Counted from the stretch's first letter, positions 29,701 to 33,534 are shown. The stretch is 64,000 nucleotides of DNA from Helicoverpa zea (GCF_022581195.2 NC_061480.1:5232892-5296891), one strand, 5' to 3'. Made by a program: numbers and translations. Notes: generated by a model not told the origin, from the letters alone.

Positions 29701-30506
29701 AAGATAAAATTAGCTGTTTGATAAATAAATAAATAAATAAATAAATAAGAGAGTATATAATAGGAGTACATAAGAGAGTACATAAGAGAGTATATAATAG
29801 GAGTACATAAGAGAGTATATAAGAGAGTATATAATAGGAGTACATAAGAGACTATACAAGCTGTTGATTTGCATCCGTGCCATATTCGAGGTAATTATGC
29901 TAATGATTCTCGACACAAATCAACAAAAAAATTGGTACGTAATTTTTTTTCGGAATTCCGTAAATGTCATCTAGCCTTATTTAAACTTGGCGCGTGTGCT
30001 ACTGTCCTTAAAACCGTGCTGCGCCCTCACACAAACGCAAACACAAAGCATACGCAAAGATCACTCATAAATTTCATTCATAAAATTCTTCTGAATTCTT
30101 CTGGATTACTTCTGAAATACCACGACATTACAATGACAAAAAAGCAGTGCATATTAGTTATTTCCCGTCTACTGTAATTCCAATCGATTATGTATGTCCT
30201 CCTCCTGAACTATGGCACAAATACAAATCAACACCTTGTATAATAGGAGTACATAAGAGGGTATATAATAAGAGTACATAAGATGAGTATATAAGAGAGT
30301 ACATAAGATGAGTTCATAATGGGGGAGTACGAGAACAGCCGCCGCGCCGTAGCCGATAATCGGCTGGGAGAACATCCTTCCTGCATGGTTATCGAATTAT
30401 GTCTAGACATTATTATTATTACTACAAAAGATCAAACAATAAGTCTACCTCCTCGCAGCACTCTCGCAGCAGCAGCGTGGAGCTGAAGGAGCTGCGCTGG
30501 TCGTAG
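5653..30506 (+). CDS. Kainate-type ionotropic glutamate receptor (17 coding exons, 5' partial)
   Basis: This is a ligand-gated cation channel subunit of the neuronal or neuromuscular plasma membrane that opens on glutamate. Exons A-Q join with consistent phases into about 811 residues. A-G form the amino-terminal domain. H-I hold S1, with the glutamate-binding Arg in TINYAREAV. J has M1, K the pore loop and L M3 (SYTANLAAFLTVER). L-N hold S2, including GGSTMSFF and the binding Glu in MESTM. O has M4 and P-Q a short tail ending KELRWS. Kainate receptors are usually near 900 residues, so roughly 100 N-terminal residues including the signal peptide are missing from view. The pore reads TFLRQGS, putting a genomic Arg (AGG) at the Q/R site. 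Several exons have partial copies. Kainate rather than AMPA type is inferred from the S2 wording; the exact insect subunit (KaiR1D-like, clumsy-like or other) was not decided. Separate entries give exon bounds. Confidence 0.95.
5817..7027. mobile_element. MITE with ~28-bp TIRs, carrying a LINE fragment
   Basis: The ends TATAGTTATCGGCACGAA (5817) and its complement ending at 7027 are near-perfect inverted repeats flanked by TA. A shorter copy of the same family lies at 43743-43881. The original element would be about 215 bp; a CR1-like fragment (5847-6843) has landed in the left arm, after GAGCTCTG and before TGACC. The inner arms share CTTCTGCGCAGATG. Confidence 0.8.
5847..6843 (+). mobile_element. 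5'-truncated CR1-like LINE, C-terminal part of ORF2
   Basis: A 263-codon frame (5837-6628) encodes the end of a reverse transcriptase. LIDWMNNNNLKINLAKTKK and TTKFLGIIIDRNLNW are the post-catalytic motifs shared by CR1/L2-like ORF2 proteins; palm motifs are absent. It ends in a TTTATCTTTTATC tail. The frame is open but has no start of its own and no endonuclease, so it is dead on arrival. It lies in the intron between exons A and B, in the same direction as the gene. Confidence 0.85.
7028..7530. other. Intron A/B remainder, nothing recognised
   Basis: AT-rich intron sequence without ORFs, TIRs or tandem repeats that I can support. It ends in the polypyrimidine tract and acceptor (TCCTTTTCAG) of exon B. 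Confidence 0.5.
7531..7653 (+). CDS. Receptor exon B (amino-terminal domain)
   Basis: The acceptor is TTTTCAG and the donor TTG|GTGAGT. It reads LYPPKDLLTKAFAEFLSYL then NWTRMGVIYEDYGF, the usual kainate-receptor ATD wording for the second lobe entrance. The exon begins two bases into a codon and ends one base into the next. Confidence 0.93.
7700..7912 (+). mobile_element. 3' remnant of a LINE ORF2
   Basis: One frame reads LDQHIRRLSLGGWIKGLIQ then KAVLLDTARIVRGFLSLGL and stops at about 7850. This resembles the conserved C-terminus of several non-LTR ORF2 proteins, and a short 3' UTR with a T-rich end follows. The clade was not determined. It lies in the intron between exons B and C. Confidence 0.5.
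7981..8147 (+). CDS. Receptor exon C (amino-terminal domain)
   Basis: The acceptor is ATTTCAG and the donor GCT|GTGAGT. It encodes ELNILDIAKDGRDMYAVRCR through PKRVRQLARA. The exon ends on a codon boundary. Downstream there is one nearly full copy and one short tail copy of it. Confidence 0.93.
8387..8535 (+). pseudogene. Second copy of exon C (possible alternative exon)
   Basis: It encodes DIAKDRRDMYAVRCRDAKEY and so on to RQLARA with mostly synonymous differences from exon C, then GTGAGT. An AG at 8385-8386 would give the phase exon B needs, so replacing exon C is formally possible; using both is not, because exon C ends in phase 0. The first codons (GELNIL) are missing and there is no polypyrimidine tract, so use in mRNA is doubtful. 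The unit spacing to exon C is 388 bp. Confidence 0.6.
8659..8698 (+). pseudogene. Third, short tail copy of exon C
   Basis: GTCGATACTGATCCTAAG through GTGAGGGCT, then GTGAGT, repeats only the last ~40 bases of exon C plus its donor. It has substitutions that change the protein, and no acceptor. Confidence 0.7.
9276..9329 (+). CDS. Receptor exon D (amino-terminal domain)
   Basis: An 18-codon exon, ILQLQMNNENYHYVFTSF, between acceptor TTTTCAG and donor GTAAGT. The NENYHY wording is conserved in kainate receptors. Both ends are in phase 0. Confidence 0.92.
9426..9587 (+). CDS. Receptor exon E (amino-terminal domain)
   Basis: Encodes DFELFDMEDFYYNRVNMSGW through GGHIK. FELFDMEDF follows YVFTSF directly, as in other kainate receptors. 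The acceptor is CCACTAG, the donor GTGAGT, and both ends are in phase 0. Confidence 0.93.
9998..10141 (+). CDS. Receptor exon F (amino-terminal domain)
   Basis: Encodes TEPALLYDAVQILCQALAL and so on to IYDNINT, the conserved TEPALLYDAV helix region of the ATD. The acceptor is TTCCAG and the donor GTAAGT. A tandem copy follows, split by an R1 insertion. Confidence 0.93.
10195..11088 (+). pseudogene. Partial copy of exon F interrupted by an R1 element
   Basis: AGCGTTGACTGAAGACATAC up to GGCAATGTGTCCT, then, after the R1 insert (10234-11019), GGCAATGTGTCCTGTGAC through to AATACG and GTAAGT. Without the insert the duplication unit is about 148 bp. The 5' third of the exon and its acceptor are absent. 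One substitution (GTA to GTG, silent) separates the copies, so the duplication is young. Confidence 0.9.
10234..11019 (-). mobile_element. 5'-truncated R1-type LINE 3' end
   Basis: On the minus strand it encodes the ORF2 C-terminus: RYLHRIGREEAPGCHHCAD and then HTVQVCPAWEG, the CCHC module found after the RT in R1-clade elements, followed by a 3' UTR and poly(A) (poly-T at 10233-10250). An exact 13-bp target duplication, GGCAATGTGTCCT, flanks it at 10221-10233 and 11020-11032. It is a different family from the R1 element at 46 kb; 40090-40633 and 55735-55905 belong with it. Confidence 0.92.
11292..12339 (-). mobile_element. 5'-truncated RTE-like LINE 3' end
   Basis: The minus strand encodes FRYLGSLIQGDGKIDRTVTH and, after an interruption, GKIYKSMVRPAVLYGSECW to RGRPKKRWMDCVKVDMVRK, the C-terminus of an RTE-like ORF2. 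The 3' end carries GACCCCAAATAAAATTGGG and a GATGAT tail. A 14-15 bp target duplication, GTTGTCCTGCCTAAT, lies at 11277-11291 and 12340-12354. A MITE (11759-12189) interrupts the coding region. Confidence 0.9.
11759..12189. mobile_element. GC-rich Harbinger-like MITE, 431 bp
   Basis: The ends GGCCTCTGCCTCGAATTTTG (11759) and its complement ending at 12189 are long inverted repeats, followed inward by (GGC)n-rich arms. The flanks carry TAA at 11756-11758 and 12190-12192, the TWA-type 3-bp duplication of PIF/Harbinger elements. It is inserted inside the RTE-like coding sequence, so it is younger. It has no transposase. The strand-complementary GC-rich arms could fold strongly. Confidence 0.85.
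12714..12926 (+). CDS. Receptor exon G (end of ATD, linker to S1)
   Basis: 71 codons, IQAHGLTGPLEFKQGIRKNF through NVTLTVVTVE. The GLTG(P)LEF and GTWSPAEGL wording marks the end of the ATD in kainate receptors. Acceptor CAG|ATCC, donor GTAAGA, phase 0 at both ends. Confidence 0.95.
12948..13238. repeat. Lepidopteran-type dispersed repeat (GGGTTCCGTACC family)
   Basis: It opens with AGGGTTCCGTACCC, has a (TCCG)n run at about 13000, a second inverted GGTACGGAACCC at about 13187, and ends TCGCACTTGGCCGG. I recall this arrangement as a very common moth-genome repeat. Its transposition class is uncertain. Confidence 0.65.
13366..14312. repeat. 25-bp minisatellite, block 1 (about 37 copies)
   Basis: The unit is CATATACTCCCTTATGTACT plus GTCCT, with variants GTCTT, TACCC and TTCTC. 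All three + frames stay open because the unit lacks stop codons, producing spurious 300-residue ORFs. The complement of the unit (AGTACATAAGGGAGTATAT) matches the unit of the arrays at 21950-30318, so this is the same satellite family in opposite orientation. It lies in the intron between exons G and H. Confidence 0.97.
14626..14829 (+). CDS. Receptor exon H (S1 ligand-binding segment)
   Basis: 68 codons: EKPYVMVKEGWNLQGNARF, EGFCIDLLARVAARAGFHYR, then VPDNMYGARD and WNGIVRELMDR. This is the start of the ligand-binding domain. Acceptor CTTCCAG, donor GTAAGT, phase 0. Two in-frame tandem copies of its 3' half follow; using their donors would lengthen this exon by 45 or 90 codons. Confidence 0.95.
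14830..15099 (+). repeat. Two in-frame tandem copies of the 3' half of exon H
   Basis: Two 135-bp units (ending 14964 and 15099) each repeat FHYRLRLVPDN, GARDPDTGHWNGIV and RELMDR and their own donor (GTAAGT, then GTGAGT). Each is joined by a 12-residue intron-derived linker (VSLYTIYINITS and VSLFIIYINITS). 135 is a multiple of three and there is no stop, so the frame from exon H runs through all copies. No copy has an acceptor giving the right phase on its own. In a normal S1 fold the extra 90 residues would be disruptive. Confidence 0.92.
15520..15600 (-). repeat. SINE fragment
   Basis: GACCTCTTCAACCCAATTAC and GTCAGACTTTCTGACTACC match the body of the SINEs at 20290 and 41517 in reverse orientation. 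The rest of 15100-15650 is AT-rich intron with nothing else recognised. Confidence 0.65.
15651..15755 (+). CDS. Receptor exon I (S1 end)
   Basis: 35 codons, KADIAVASMTINYAREAVID then FTKPFMNLGIGILFK. The Arg in YAREAV is the family's alpha-carboxylate anchor for glutamate, and the Thr before INY is also conserved. The usual Pro of the APLTIT motif is Ser here. Acceptor TTCCAG, donor GTAAGT, phase 0. Confidence 0.95.
15756..16341. other. Intron I/J, small hairpins only
   Basis: No gene or recognised repeat. A short perfect hairpin, GCGTGTTAAATAAT ... TTAACACGC, lies at about 16273-16308, and GGTGG/CCACC complementarity just before it. It ends at the acceptor TTCCCCAG. Confidence 0.45.
16342..16478 (+). 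CDS. Receptor exon J (M1)
   Basis: Encodes VPTSQPTRLFSFLNPLAIEI then WLYVLAAYILVSFTLFVMAR, the pre-M1 and first membrane helix, ending PYEW. Acceptor CCCCAG, donor GTAAGT; the last codon is split 2+1 with exon K. Confidence 0.95.
16620..16785 (+). repeat. SINE fragment (3' half)
   Basis: GGTCAGACAGGCAGTCGCTT and GCCGACCCCAACATACTTG match the 3' half of the SINE at 20290-20675. The tRNA-like head is missing. Confidence 0.75.
17072..17195 (+). CDS. Receptor exon K (pore loop, Arg at Q/R site)
   Basis: Encodes STSTHVCGHETKLLTNQFS then VCNSFWFITGTFLRQGSGL. NSFWF...G marks the re-entrant pore loop. In vertebrate AMPA and kainate subunits the tip reads MQQG, with the first Gln the Q/R site; here it is LRQG with codon AGG, so Arg is genomic and needs no RNA editing. 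Family knowledge says such subunits lower calcium permeability and polyamine block. Confidence 0.95.
17307..17640 (-). mobile_element. 5'-truncated LINE 3' end (RTE-like)
   Basis: The minus strand encodes KAFEMWCYRRMLRISWMQK, then KVAYLGHVLRNDKYQLL and GRRKKSWLRNIREWTS, the C-terminal region of an EN-RT polyprotein in one open frame of about 114 codons. CTTTCAC appears at both ends and may be a short target duplication. Confidence 0.82.
18091..18288 (+). CDS. Receptor exon L (M3 and S2 start)
   Basis: 66 codons: ATSTRIVGGIWWFFTLIILS, then SYTANLAAFLTVERTVLPI, and HYGTLNGGSTMSFFR. SYTANLAAF is the invariant M3 gate. Acceptor TTCCAG, donor GTAAGT, phase 0. A 3' copy of it lies 450 bp downstream. 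Confidence 0.96.
18604..18738 (+). pseudogene. Partial copy of exon L
   Basis: Repeats from TACACGGCGAACCT to the exon end and donor (GTGAGT), with one residue change (QSAAD to QNAAD). The first third of the exon and the acceptor are absent. The following intron sequence (phrases AGGGTCC, AAGTCTGC, CAAAGGCTGTGG) is repeated too, so the 450-bp duplication unit ran across the donor. Confidence 0.88.
19295..19495 (+). CDS. Receptor exon M (S2 ligand-binding segment)
   Basis: 67 codons: DSNIDIYQKMWEHMSSASPP, then YAFLMESTMLDHRVQRDCNL and TQIGGLLDSK. The Glu in MESTM contacts the ligand amino group in this family. Acceptor CCCCCAG, donor GTAAGA, phase 0. The exon is GC-rich. Confidence 0.96.
19913..20096 (+). 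CDS. Receptor exon N (S2 end)
   Basis: Encodes GYGIATWKGSPWRDKISLAI, LELQEKGVIQILYDKWWKNT, then GDVCNRDG. GYGIA..GSP and KWW are hallmark S2 motifs, and the Cys pairs with the one in RDCNLTQ in the family. Acceptor TTCCAG, donor G|GTAAG, with phase 1 at the end. Confidence 0.96.
20290..20675 (+). repeat. Full-length tRNA-derived SINE, family 1
   Basis: It starts with an A-box-like GTGGCCTAGTGGGTAAAGG and a B-box GGGTTCGATCCC, then a shared head, a body, and a tail GCCGACCCCAACATGATTGG ending GGAGGATGATGATG. The tail matches the 3' end of the RTE-like LINE at 11292-12339. Transcribed by Pol III in the family. The opposite-strand copy is at 41517-41903. Confidence 0.92.
20974..21101 (+). CDS. 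Receptor exon O (M4)
   Basis: Encodes GGVFVTLLCGLALAIVVAIL EFCWNTKKN in one run, the fourth membrane helix, then a polar stretch with GRQSLCSEMGQ. Acceptor TTCCAG, donor CAG|GTTAGT, phase 0 at the end. Confidence 0.95.
21575..21685 (+). CDS. Receptor exon P (cytoplasmic tail)
   Basis: 37 codons, ELRTAMRGGSSSRTVLRPG and so on to ATSRYQ, rich in Ser, Arg and Cys. Acceptor TCTTCAG, donor CAG|GTGAGG, phase 0 at both ends. The donor is weaker than others in the gene. Confidence 0.85.
21710..21796 (+). pseudogene. Rearranged copy of exon P with SINE insert
   Basis: A full acceptor (CCACTTCAG) and the first 18 bases (GAGCTACGTACAGCGATG) are repeated. A SINE fragment follows (ACAGCCGGGACCCACC, TGCCATTCGAAATACGG), then TATCAG|GTAAGG, which echoes the exon P end. 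The coding content is lost. Confidence 0.7.
21950..23308. repeat. 25-bp minisatellite, block 2a
   Basis: The unit is about GAGAGTATATAATAGGAGTA plus CATAA, with half-units such as GAGAGTACATAA and a higher-order mix of ATAGG, ACTAGG and GAGGG variants. Each 25-mer looks like two diverged 12-13-mers (GAGTACATAAG and GAGTATATAATAG). The spurious minus-strand ORFs over it are read-through of a stop-poor unit. Confidence 0.97.
23309..23706. mobile_element. MITE inside the minisatellite, copy 1
   Basis: The ends ACAAGGTGTTGATTTGCA and its near-complement (TGCAAATCAACAGCTTGT) near 23685-23705 are inverted repeats of about 30 bp. The internal text (CGCGCCAAGTTTAAATACGG, CGCAGCACGGTTTTAAGG) is shared with copies at 29857 and 33133. 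Satellite resumes exactly at the right end. Confidence 0.85.
23707..25250. repeat. 25-bp minisatellite, block 2b
   Basis: Continues block 2a on the other side of the MITE, with recurring composite variants (GAGAGTAAGTATATAATACG followed by AGTACATAAGCGAATATAAT) at about 24325, 24480, 24860 and 25130. This shows higher-order repetition of several hundred bases. It ends where the CR1-like element begins. Confidence 0.96.
25558..26700 (+). CDS. CR1-like ORF1 protein with PHD-type finger
   Basis: 380 residues from ATG at 25558 (an open frame extends upstream without ATG). Residues 1-40 form a Cys/His finger, MFCDSCNNAISDGDLIECIA then CKTGYHRACLN and FKCGSCAN, of the PHD type known from ORF1 of some CR1-like elements. 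A coiled-coil-like region (SNLALENSRLNQELIVANKK) follows, then a Pro/Ala-rich linker and a C-terminal region with LKAVERKRFLHVWRLE. The role is inferred to be RNA binding and chaperone. It overlaps the ORF2 frame by about 70 bases. Confidence 0.85.
   Translation: MFCDSCNNAISDGDLIECIACKTGYHRACLNTMEKQLEKGFKCGSCANVTHRLRVTDDTPVRGMFTGTGITNVKNVKKANREEIGIQLIKDNSSSKLSDNIDSRMESIMEMVKGVISNKFKILEANLLQEIQTSVSNLALENSRLNQELIVANKKCISLEEEIKMLKTVNQGQVKEKAIANPIHQQPSGKVSSKMSPSVSTSVFKQSNPAPAPAADARAPSPAPPAREPPPSQPSASYAAVASVATNTASTRDSTDLSEWTEVRAKKRITPINRGGNTLIGTLKAVERKRFLHVWRLEKSTTEESLKEFVKNILGNDADIVVQKVKSKVERNYASFKVGVTERNYDKICNPEVWPLDIEYSEWIWFRGTAQTTSHKPQNL
26630..29605 (+). CDS. CR1-like ORF2 (endonuclease and reverse transcriptase)
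   Basis: About 991 codons without interruption. An APE-type endonuclease begins at FNILYQNVRGLRTK (26704) and includes IILGDFNLF. The RT has SVGPDGIPPFILRDC, VAYLDFRKAFDTVDNDVL, SGVSQGSNLGPFLFIL and LLFADDLKLF; the catalytic Asp pair is present. There is no ATG near the start: the frame opens at 26630 inside ORF1, one base forward, so translation may need frameshifting or reinitiation. The product would nick chromatin DNA and copy the element's RNA there. Confidence 0.92.
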   Translation: MSIVNGFGFVAQPKQHHTSHKTCKYFNILYQNVRGLRTKTLNFLSLLESSGSDIFAITETGCSESMHNAEISLPGYPILRCDRADGRKQGGVLLVATPRFELRQVPMPRDVDVNKHQFELICATVHLQNRFLFTCCVVYIPPKTEENEYLLMFSLLEKVCIKYRGNVIILGDFNLFSCNNNVLNYFEYFVAFCEVIQCNSVPNCNGRQLDLVLSGRGGVSVRAADEGLQPVDAYHPPLDVSIGAAAAALPAHLAPLAPAATPLRSGDTHQIQNHNIYFKQWNFNKADFFQMYSLLNDIDWSDLYALNDIDLALNFFYKNVEEVFDSCVPLKKKQLKNNNRYTYPVWYTSDIISSIQLKYNLHKKYKASKSVTDYEAFSLCRARVKTETKLAHDRYRDRVQNHLAKDPKAFWNYVRSKKGTSNKYKLVKDGLVLTDKECAEEFAQFFHSVYSPKPATLDVNAASATASRCAARAQLDRLDKAAVYRSLARLPSKRSVGPDGIPPFILRDCRDVFCEPLLHIFNICISSSTFPERWKLTRVVPVPKGSGGTEASDYRPVAVLSSPAKVFEAAVHSSLYDQVKAHLSSAQHGFCPGRGTTGNLLHLMSTLVPAVDAGLQVDVAYLDFRKAFDTVDNDVLLSKLAGKGCTPHTLRFFASYLRDRRQFVDCGGCLSEPYYTRSGVSQGSNLGPFLFILMIDDLPAVVQESSCLLFADDLKLFRVMKDTTDHNVLQEDLDKVVKWSHDNRLYFNVSKCSVMSFTRARSPHHHCYKLEGETLERVTEVRDLGVYFAADLKFRSHIIKVSKKAFRNLGFILRQANDFNNMGALKALYDALVRSHLEYCAVIWGPSEAKYKFMVERIQNKFTRFLYLKIYKVYPGYPLLYPTLFVLGMVGYFKLETRREVALAVYLFKVLRGKLFNSTILMELRMCVPDGYVSRRRRPQLLAVPSARTNLLQRAPLTRTLRTLNTVASTVDLFTCSLNEFTRATYIISSM
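29745..29856. repeat. 25-bp minisatellite, block 2c
   Basis: Four to five units of the same GAGAGTATATAATAGGAG family directly after the CR1-like tail, showing that the LINE landed inside the array. Confidence 0.95.
29857..30239. mobile_element. MITE inside the minisatellite, copy 2
   Basis: The ends ATACAAGCTGTTGATTTGCA and CAAATCAACACCTTGTAT are inverted repeats. It lies in the opposite orientation to copy 1 and shares its internal text (CTTGGCGCGTGTG, CGTGCTGCGCCCTCACAC). Satellite lies on both sides. Confidence 0.85.
30240..30372. repeat. Last minisatellite units and a dispersed-repeat end
   Basis: 30240-30318 holds a few decayed 25-bp units. 30325-30372 (GAGAACAGCCGCCG, GCCGTAGCCGATAATCGG) is the end of the same dispersed repeat as at 5275 and 58290. 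Confidence 0.75.
30459..30506 (+). CDS. Receptor terminal coding exon Q
   Basis: The acceptor is CCTCGCAG (another CAG lies 13 bases further on). It reads HSRSSSVELKELRWS and stops at TAG (30504-30506), in the phase left by exon P. The intron before it is 8.77 kb, mostly minisatellite and LINE. Identification rests on phase, splice site and a plausible Ser/Arg-rich tail, so it is less certain than the others. Confidence 0.7.
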   Translation, partial: HSRSSSVELKELRWS

Positions 30507-30667
30507 CGCCGCGCCGGGCGCGCCGTCCCCGCGCCCGCCGCCTCCGCGCCCGCATCGCCCGCGCGGACCAGACCGCATCATCCCACGCTACATAGTAAGA
30601 CAACATCTTTTATCTTTTGTCGTTTGTCGTTTGTCTTTTGTCTTTTGTCTTTTAGCTTTTATCTTTT

Positions 30668-30830
30668 CGACACCTCCTACGTATATTATCGTAACCAACA
30701 AAATGAAGATTTCGCTTTTTTTACATAAAACGACTTATTTTTATTTCCATTTATGTAAAAAAGTAAGTTTTAGGTAAAAAAAGCAAAATCGTCATTTTGT
30801 TGGTTACGATAATATACGTATGAGGTGTCG
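30668..30830. mobile_element. Hairpin MITE, about 163 bp
   Basis: CGACACCTCCTACGTATATT and its complement near 30808-30830 are almost perfect inverted repeats, continuing inward through ATCGTAACCAACAAAATG. It is flanked by (TCTTTTG)-type simple repeats. Confidence 0.85.
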
Positions 30831-31035
30831 TTTTATCTTTTATCTTTTATTTATGTATGTTTACACACACATAATAAAGAAAGAAGATAAGAAAGAAAGA
30901 ATTTACAAAGGTAATGCTTATTTCGTAACAGGAAAATGAGAATAAAAGAGATGTAGATTCTTAGTACATCCGTACTAAGAATGAAATGAAAGAAAACAGC
31001 TGCATACTGTATATTATACTTACATAATCCATACG

Positions 31036-31126
31036 AAGCCGAAAATCGATCTCAGTGGCGTGCACTTGAAGAGGCCTATGTCCAGCAGTGGACTGCGATA
31101 GGCTGATGATGATGATGATGATGATG
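31036..31126 (+). mobile_element. 5'-truncated RTE-like LINE 3' end (91 bp)
   Basis: AAAATCGATCTCAGTGGCG through GTCCAGCAGTGGACTGCG, ending in (GATGAT)n. It has an exact 10-bp target duplication, AATCCATACG, at 31026-31035 and 31127-31136. Same family as 4457-4544 and 54172-54375. Confidence 0.88.
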
Positions 31127-31681
31127 AATCCATACGTACATAATTAGTTAATTCTACTTATAATTATCTTTTAAAACAAAACTGAACATCATATTCTTTT
31201 CACAGATTCCGTAGGTTCTCTCAGAAGGACGACTTCGTACGTTTTAAAAGAGCCCAGAGAAAAGAAACATGTTCAAATAGTAGCGTAACCTAAAATATTC
31301 ACACCTGCGTTGAAAGCACGTGTCAAATAGTCAAAAAGGCCTAGTGTTACGACTTGTAAAAGTCGACTAAAAATGTAAAATACAGTGTTACTTAATGTAA
31401 AATACAAAATGAAATTGTAAAACAGAGTGTTGTAAGTGAAAGTGTTATTTTAATAAATGTTTAAAAATAAATGGAAGACATTTTTTTATGTATTTTTTTT
31501 TTCTGTGTGTGGTGGTTTTTAATGGTTATGTATTTTCTTGTTTATTTTTGTAATTCATGCCAGAATTTAAAAGGAATATGACAGATTATCTGCCTTGCCT
31601 CACTATGTTGGGACCGGCTTCCAGTCTATCTGGAGCATAGACATAATATTAGTAAACAGGACTGCGCATATAAACCCAAAA

Positions 31682-32491
31682 AACGAGCCGAGTGAAACAG
31701 TTAGTACGGAGGCTGTCTGTCCCTTTCTAATAGGGTGACTATGAGATTAAGCTATGTGAGACAAATCCGAATTTGCTAAGATTATTAAACACAGATTAGT
31801 ATTGAAGTTTTAACTTACGCAGTTTGTGACCTTAAGATACTAATAAAGGCTTTTAATAATTAGCGGAAATTAGCAGTATAAAAGCAGGAAGATTCGAAGT
31901 GAAGACTGTTTTTTTTTGTATTTCTACTTCATATATAGACTGCTGAGCCATTTATGTCGCCTTTCTTCATTTTTTGGGAAGCTATAACAATAGTACAACA
32001 GTTTTAAAATCCATCACCCATATTTTGACTCGTTACAAGAATTCATGGGCACCCTAGTTGTTTGGTTTACGAAAATGTTATTATTAGCTAACCTGTGGAA
32101 CGATATATTGCAACCACCATAGGATTCACATTTGCAAGTAGAAACGCAACACTTTTCACCATTTTAATAGTTTAAATTGATTTAATACAAAAAAATATAA
32201 ACAAAATTTTAAATGCTGATTACGCGCCAAGAATGTTCAGGGTTACCGCTAGAAAATAAAAAAAAGCAAAATAAAAATTTATGTTGTTTATGTTTTAATA
32301 ATAAATACGAATAAATTAATGCGATTGTTATTAATTTGTTGACTTACAATTGTTAAAATAAGATAAAAATATAAGTGATTCAATTGTTTTATGGGAAGAC
32401 AAAACTTTTGATCACAACATTTTTTTATGCTGGCAAGGTGTTAGAAAGAGACAGACAGCCTCCGTTCGAACTATCCCTCTCGGCTCGGATT
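31682..32491. mobile_element. TIR DNA element, about 810 bp
   Basis: CGAGCCGAGTGAAACAGTTA followed by CGGAGGCTGTCTGTC (left) is complementary to GACAGACAGCCTCCG and CTCTCGGCTCG at 32455-32491. The arms are about 50 bp and imperfect. The interior is AT-rich without an ORF. The family is not recognised and the target duplication is unclear. Confidence 0.7.
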
Positions 32492-33125
32492 TGCCTCTGT
32501 GTATTATGCAATCAATTTAGTACCTTATTGCGTTAGAATAGAGTTCATTTTCGTAAATATATATTTTGAGCGTGCGCAATCTTGTTTAGTAATATTATAT
32601 CTATGATCTGGAGACAGTAGAAATACATTAAGAAAATCACAAATGTGCTTTTTTTCATTTTATAAGTATTATTTTAAGAGAACAATATAGTAAAATAAAA
32701 TATTTCTATCTATTTATCGTTTTAAAATGTATTTTTTTTAAGTTTAATATTAAAGCAAATAATGTTTTTTTTACATAATAAAATTTTACGACCAACTTTT
32801 TTCAAATAAGCCAAAAAAAATGTGCCAAAGAAAAGATAAATTACTTAAATATAGTGGCCTATCCAAACAAAAAATGCGGCAGTAATTCTTTCTGTCTGTT
32901 ACGCTTTCACGCAAAAATTACTGAACCGATTTCAATGAAACTAAGTACACTGATCATCTTAGATTCTGAAAAGGGATATAGGTTATAGGTACACAATTAT
33001 TTGAAATTAAACCAAACAAAACTTTCTAACAGCAACGAATTTAAAATGAAATAAAACGATACGACATTTAGTAAATAAAAAATATTAGTTATATTTTTAA
33101 GACAAAGTAAAATACAAATAAAACT
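32492..33125. other. AT-rich sequence with a decayed dispersed repeat
   Basis: No gene seen. 32880-32960 (TTCTGTCTGTTACGC, AATTACTGAACCGATTTCAA) is a familiar lepidopteran repeat phrase. Confidence 0.4.
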
Positions 33126-33132
33126 GTGTTCG

Positions 33133-33534
33133 TATACAAGCTGTTGATTTGCATCCGTGCCATATTCAAGGAGGTAATTATGCTAATGATTCTCGACCCA
33201 AATCAATAAAAAAATTGGTACGTAATTTTTTTTCTTTAATTTTTTTTCGAAATTCCGTAAATGTCATCTAGCCTTATTTAAACTTGGCGCGTATGTTAGT
33301 GGCGTTAAAACCGTGCTGCACCTTCACACAAACGCAAACACAAAGCATACGCAACGATCGCTCATAAATTTCATTCATAAAATTGGATTACTTCGAAAAT
33401 ACCACGACATTAAAATGACAAAAAAAGCAGTGCATATTAGTTATTTCCCATCTACTGTAATTCCAATCGATTATTTACGTATTGTATGTCCTCCTCCTGA
33501 ACTATGGCACAAATGCAAATCAACACCTTGTATA
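33133..33534. mobile_element. MITE of the minisatellite-associated family, copy 3
   Basis: ACAAGCTGTTGATTTGCA and TGCAAATCAACACCTTGT are inverted ends, with the same interior as copies 1 and 2 (CTTGGCGCGTATG, CGTGCTGCACC). Unlike them it is not embedded in the 25-bp satellite, so the element can stand alone. Confidence 0.85.

Larger units (their letters stand above)
25251..29744 (+). mobile_element. Full-length CR1-like non-LTR retrotransposon
   Basis: It runs from a GC-rich 5' end (CGCGTGCGCGCGTCGAGG) through two long intact ORFs to a (AAAT)n tail at 29722-29744. Satellite lies on both sides, so the likely target duplication (ATAAGAGAGTATATA) cannot be told apart from the array itself. Intact frames and a 5' UTR suggest a recent, possibly active copy. 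It sits in the last coding intron of the receptor, in the same direction. Confidence 0.9.
30507..31485 (+). other. Probable receptor 3' UTR with a small intron and poly(A) signals
   Basis: GC-rich sequence follows the stop codon to a possible donor (GTAAGA at 30595). A good acceptor (TTTTCACAG, ending 31205) opens a region without ORFs that ends in AATAAA at 31452-31457 and 31466-31471. Whether the 3' UTR is really spliced here is inference. Confidence 0.45.

Noticed and set aside
33133..33534. LTR or viral fragment
   Set aside because: The inverted, not direct, ends and the lack of any gag or pol text make this a MITE. No virus-derived genes were recognised anywhere in the window.
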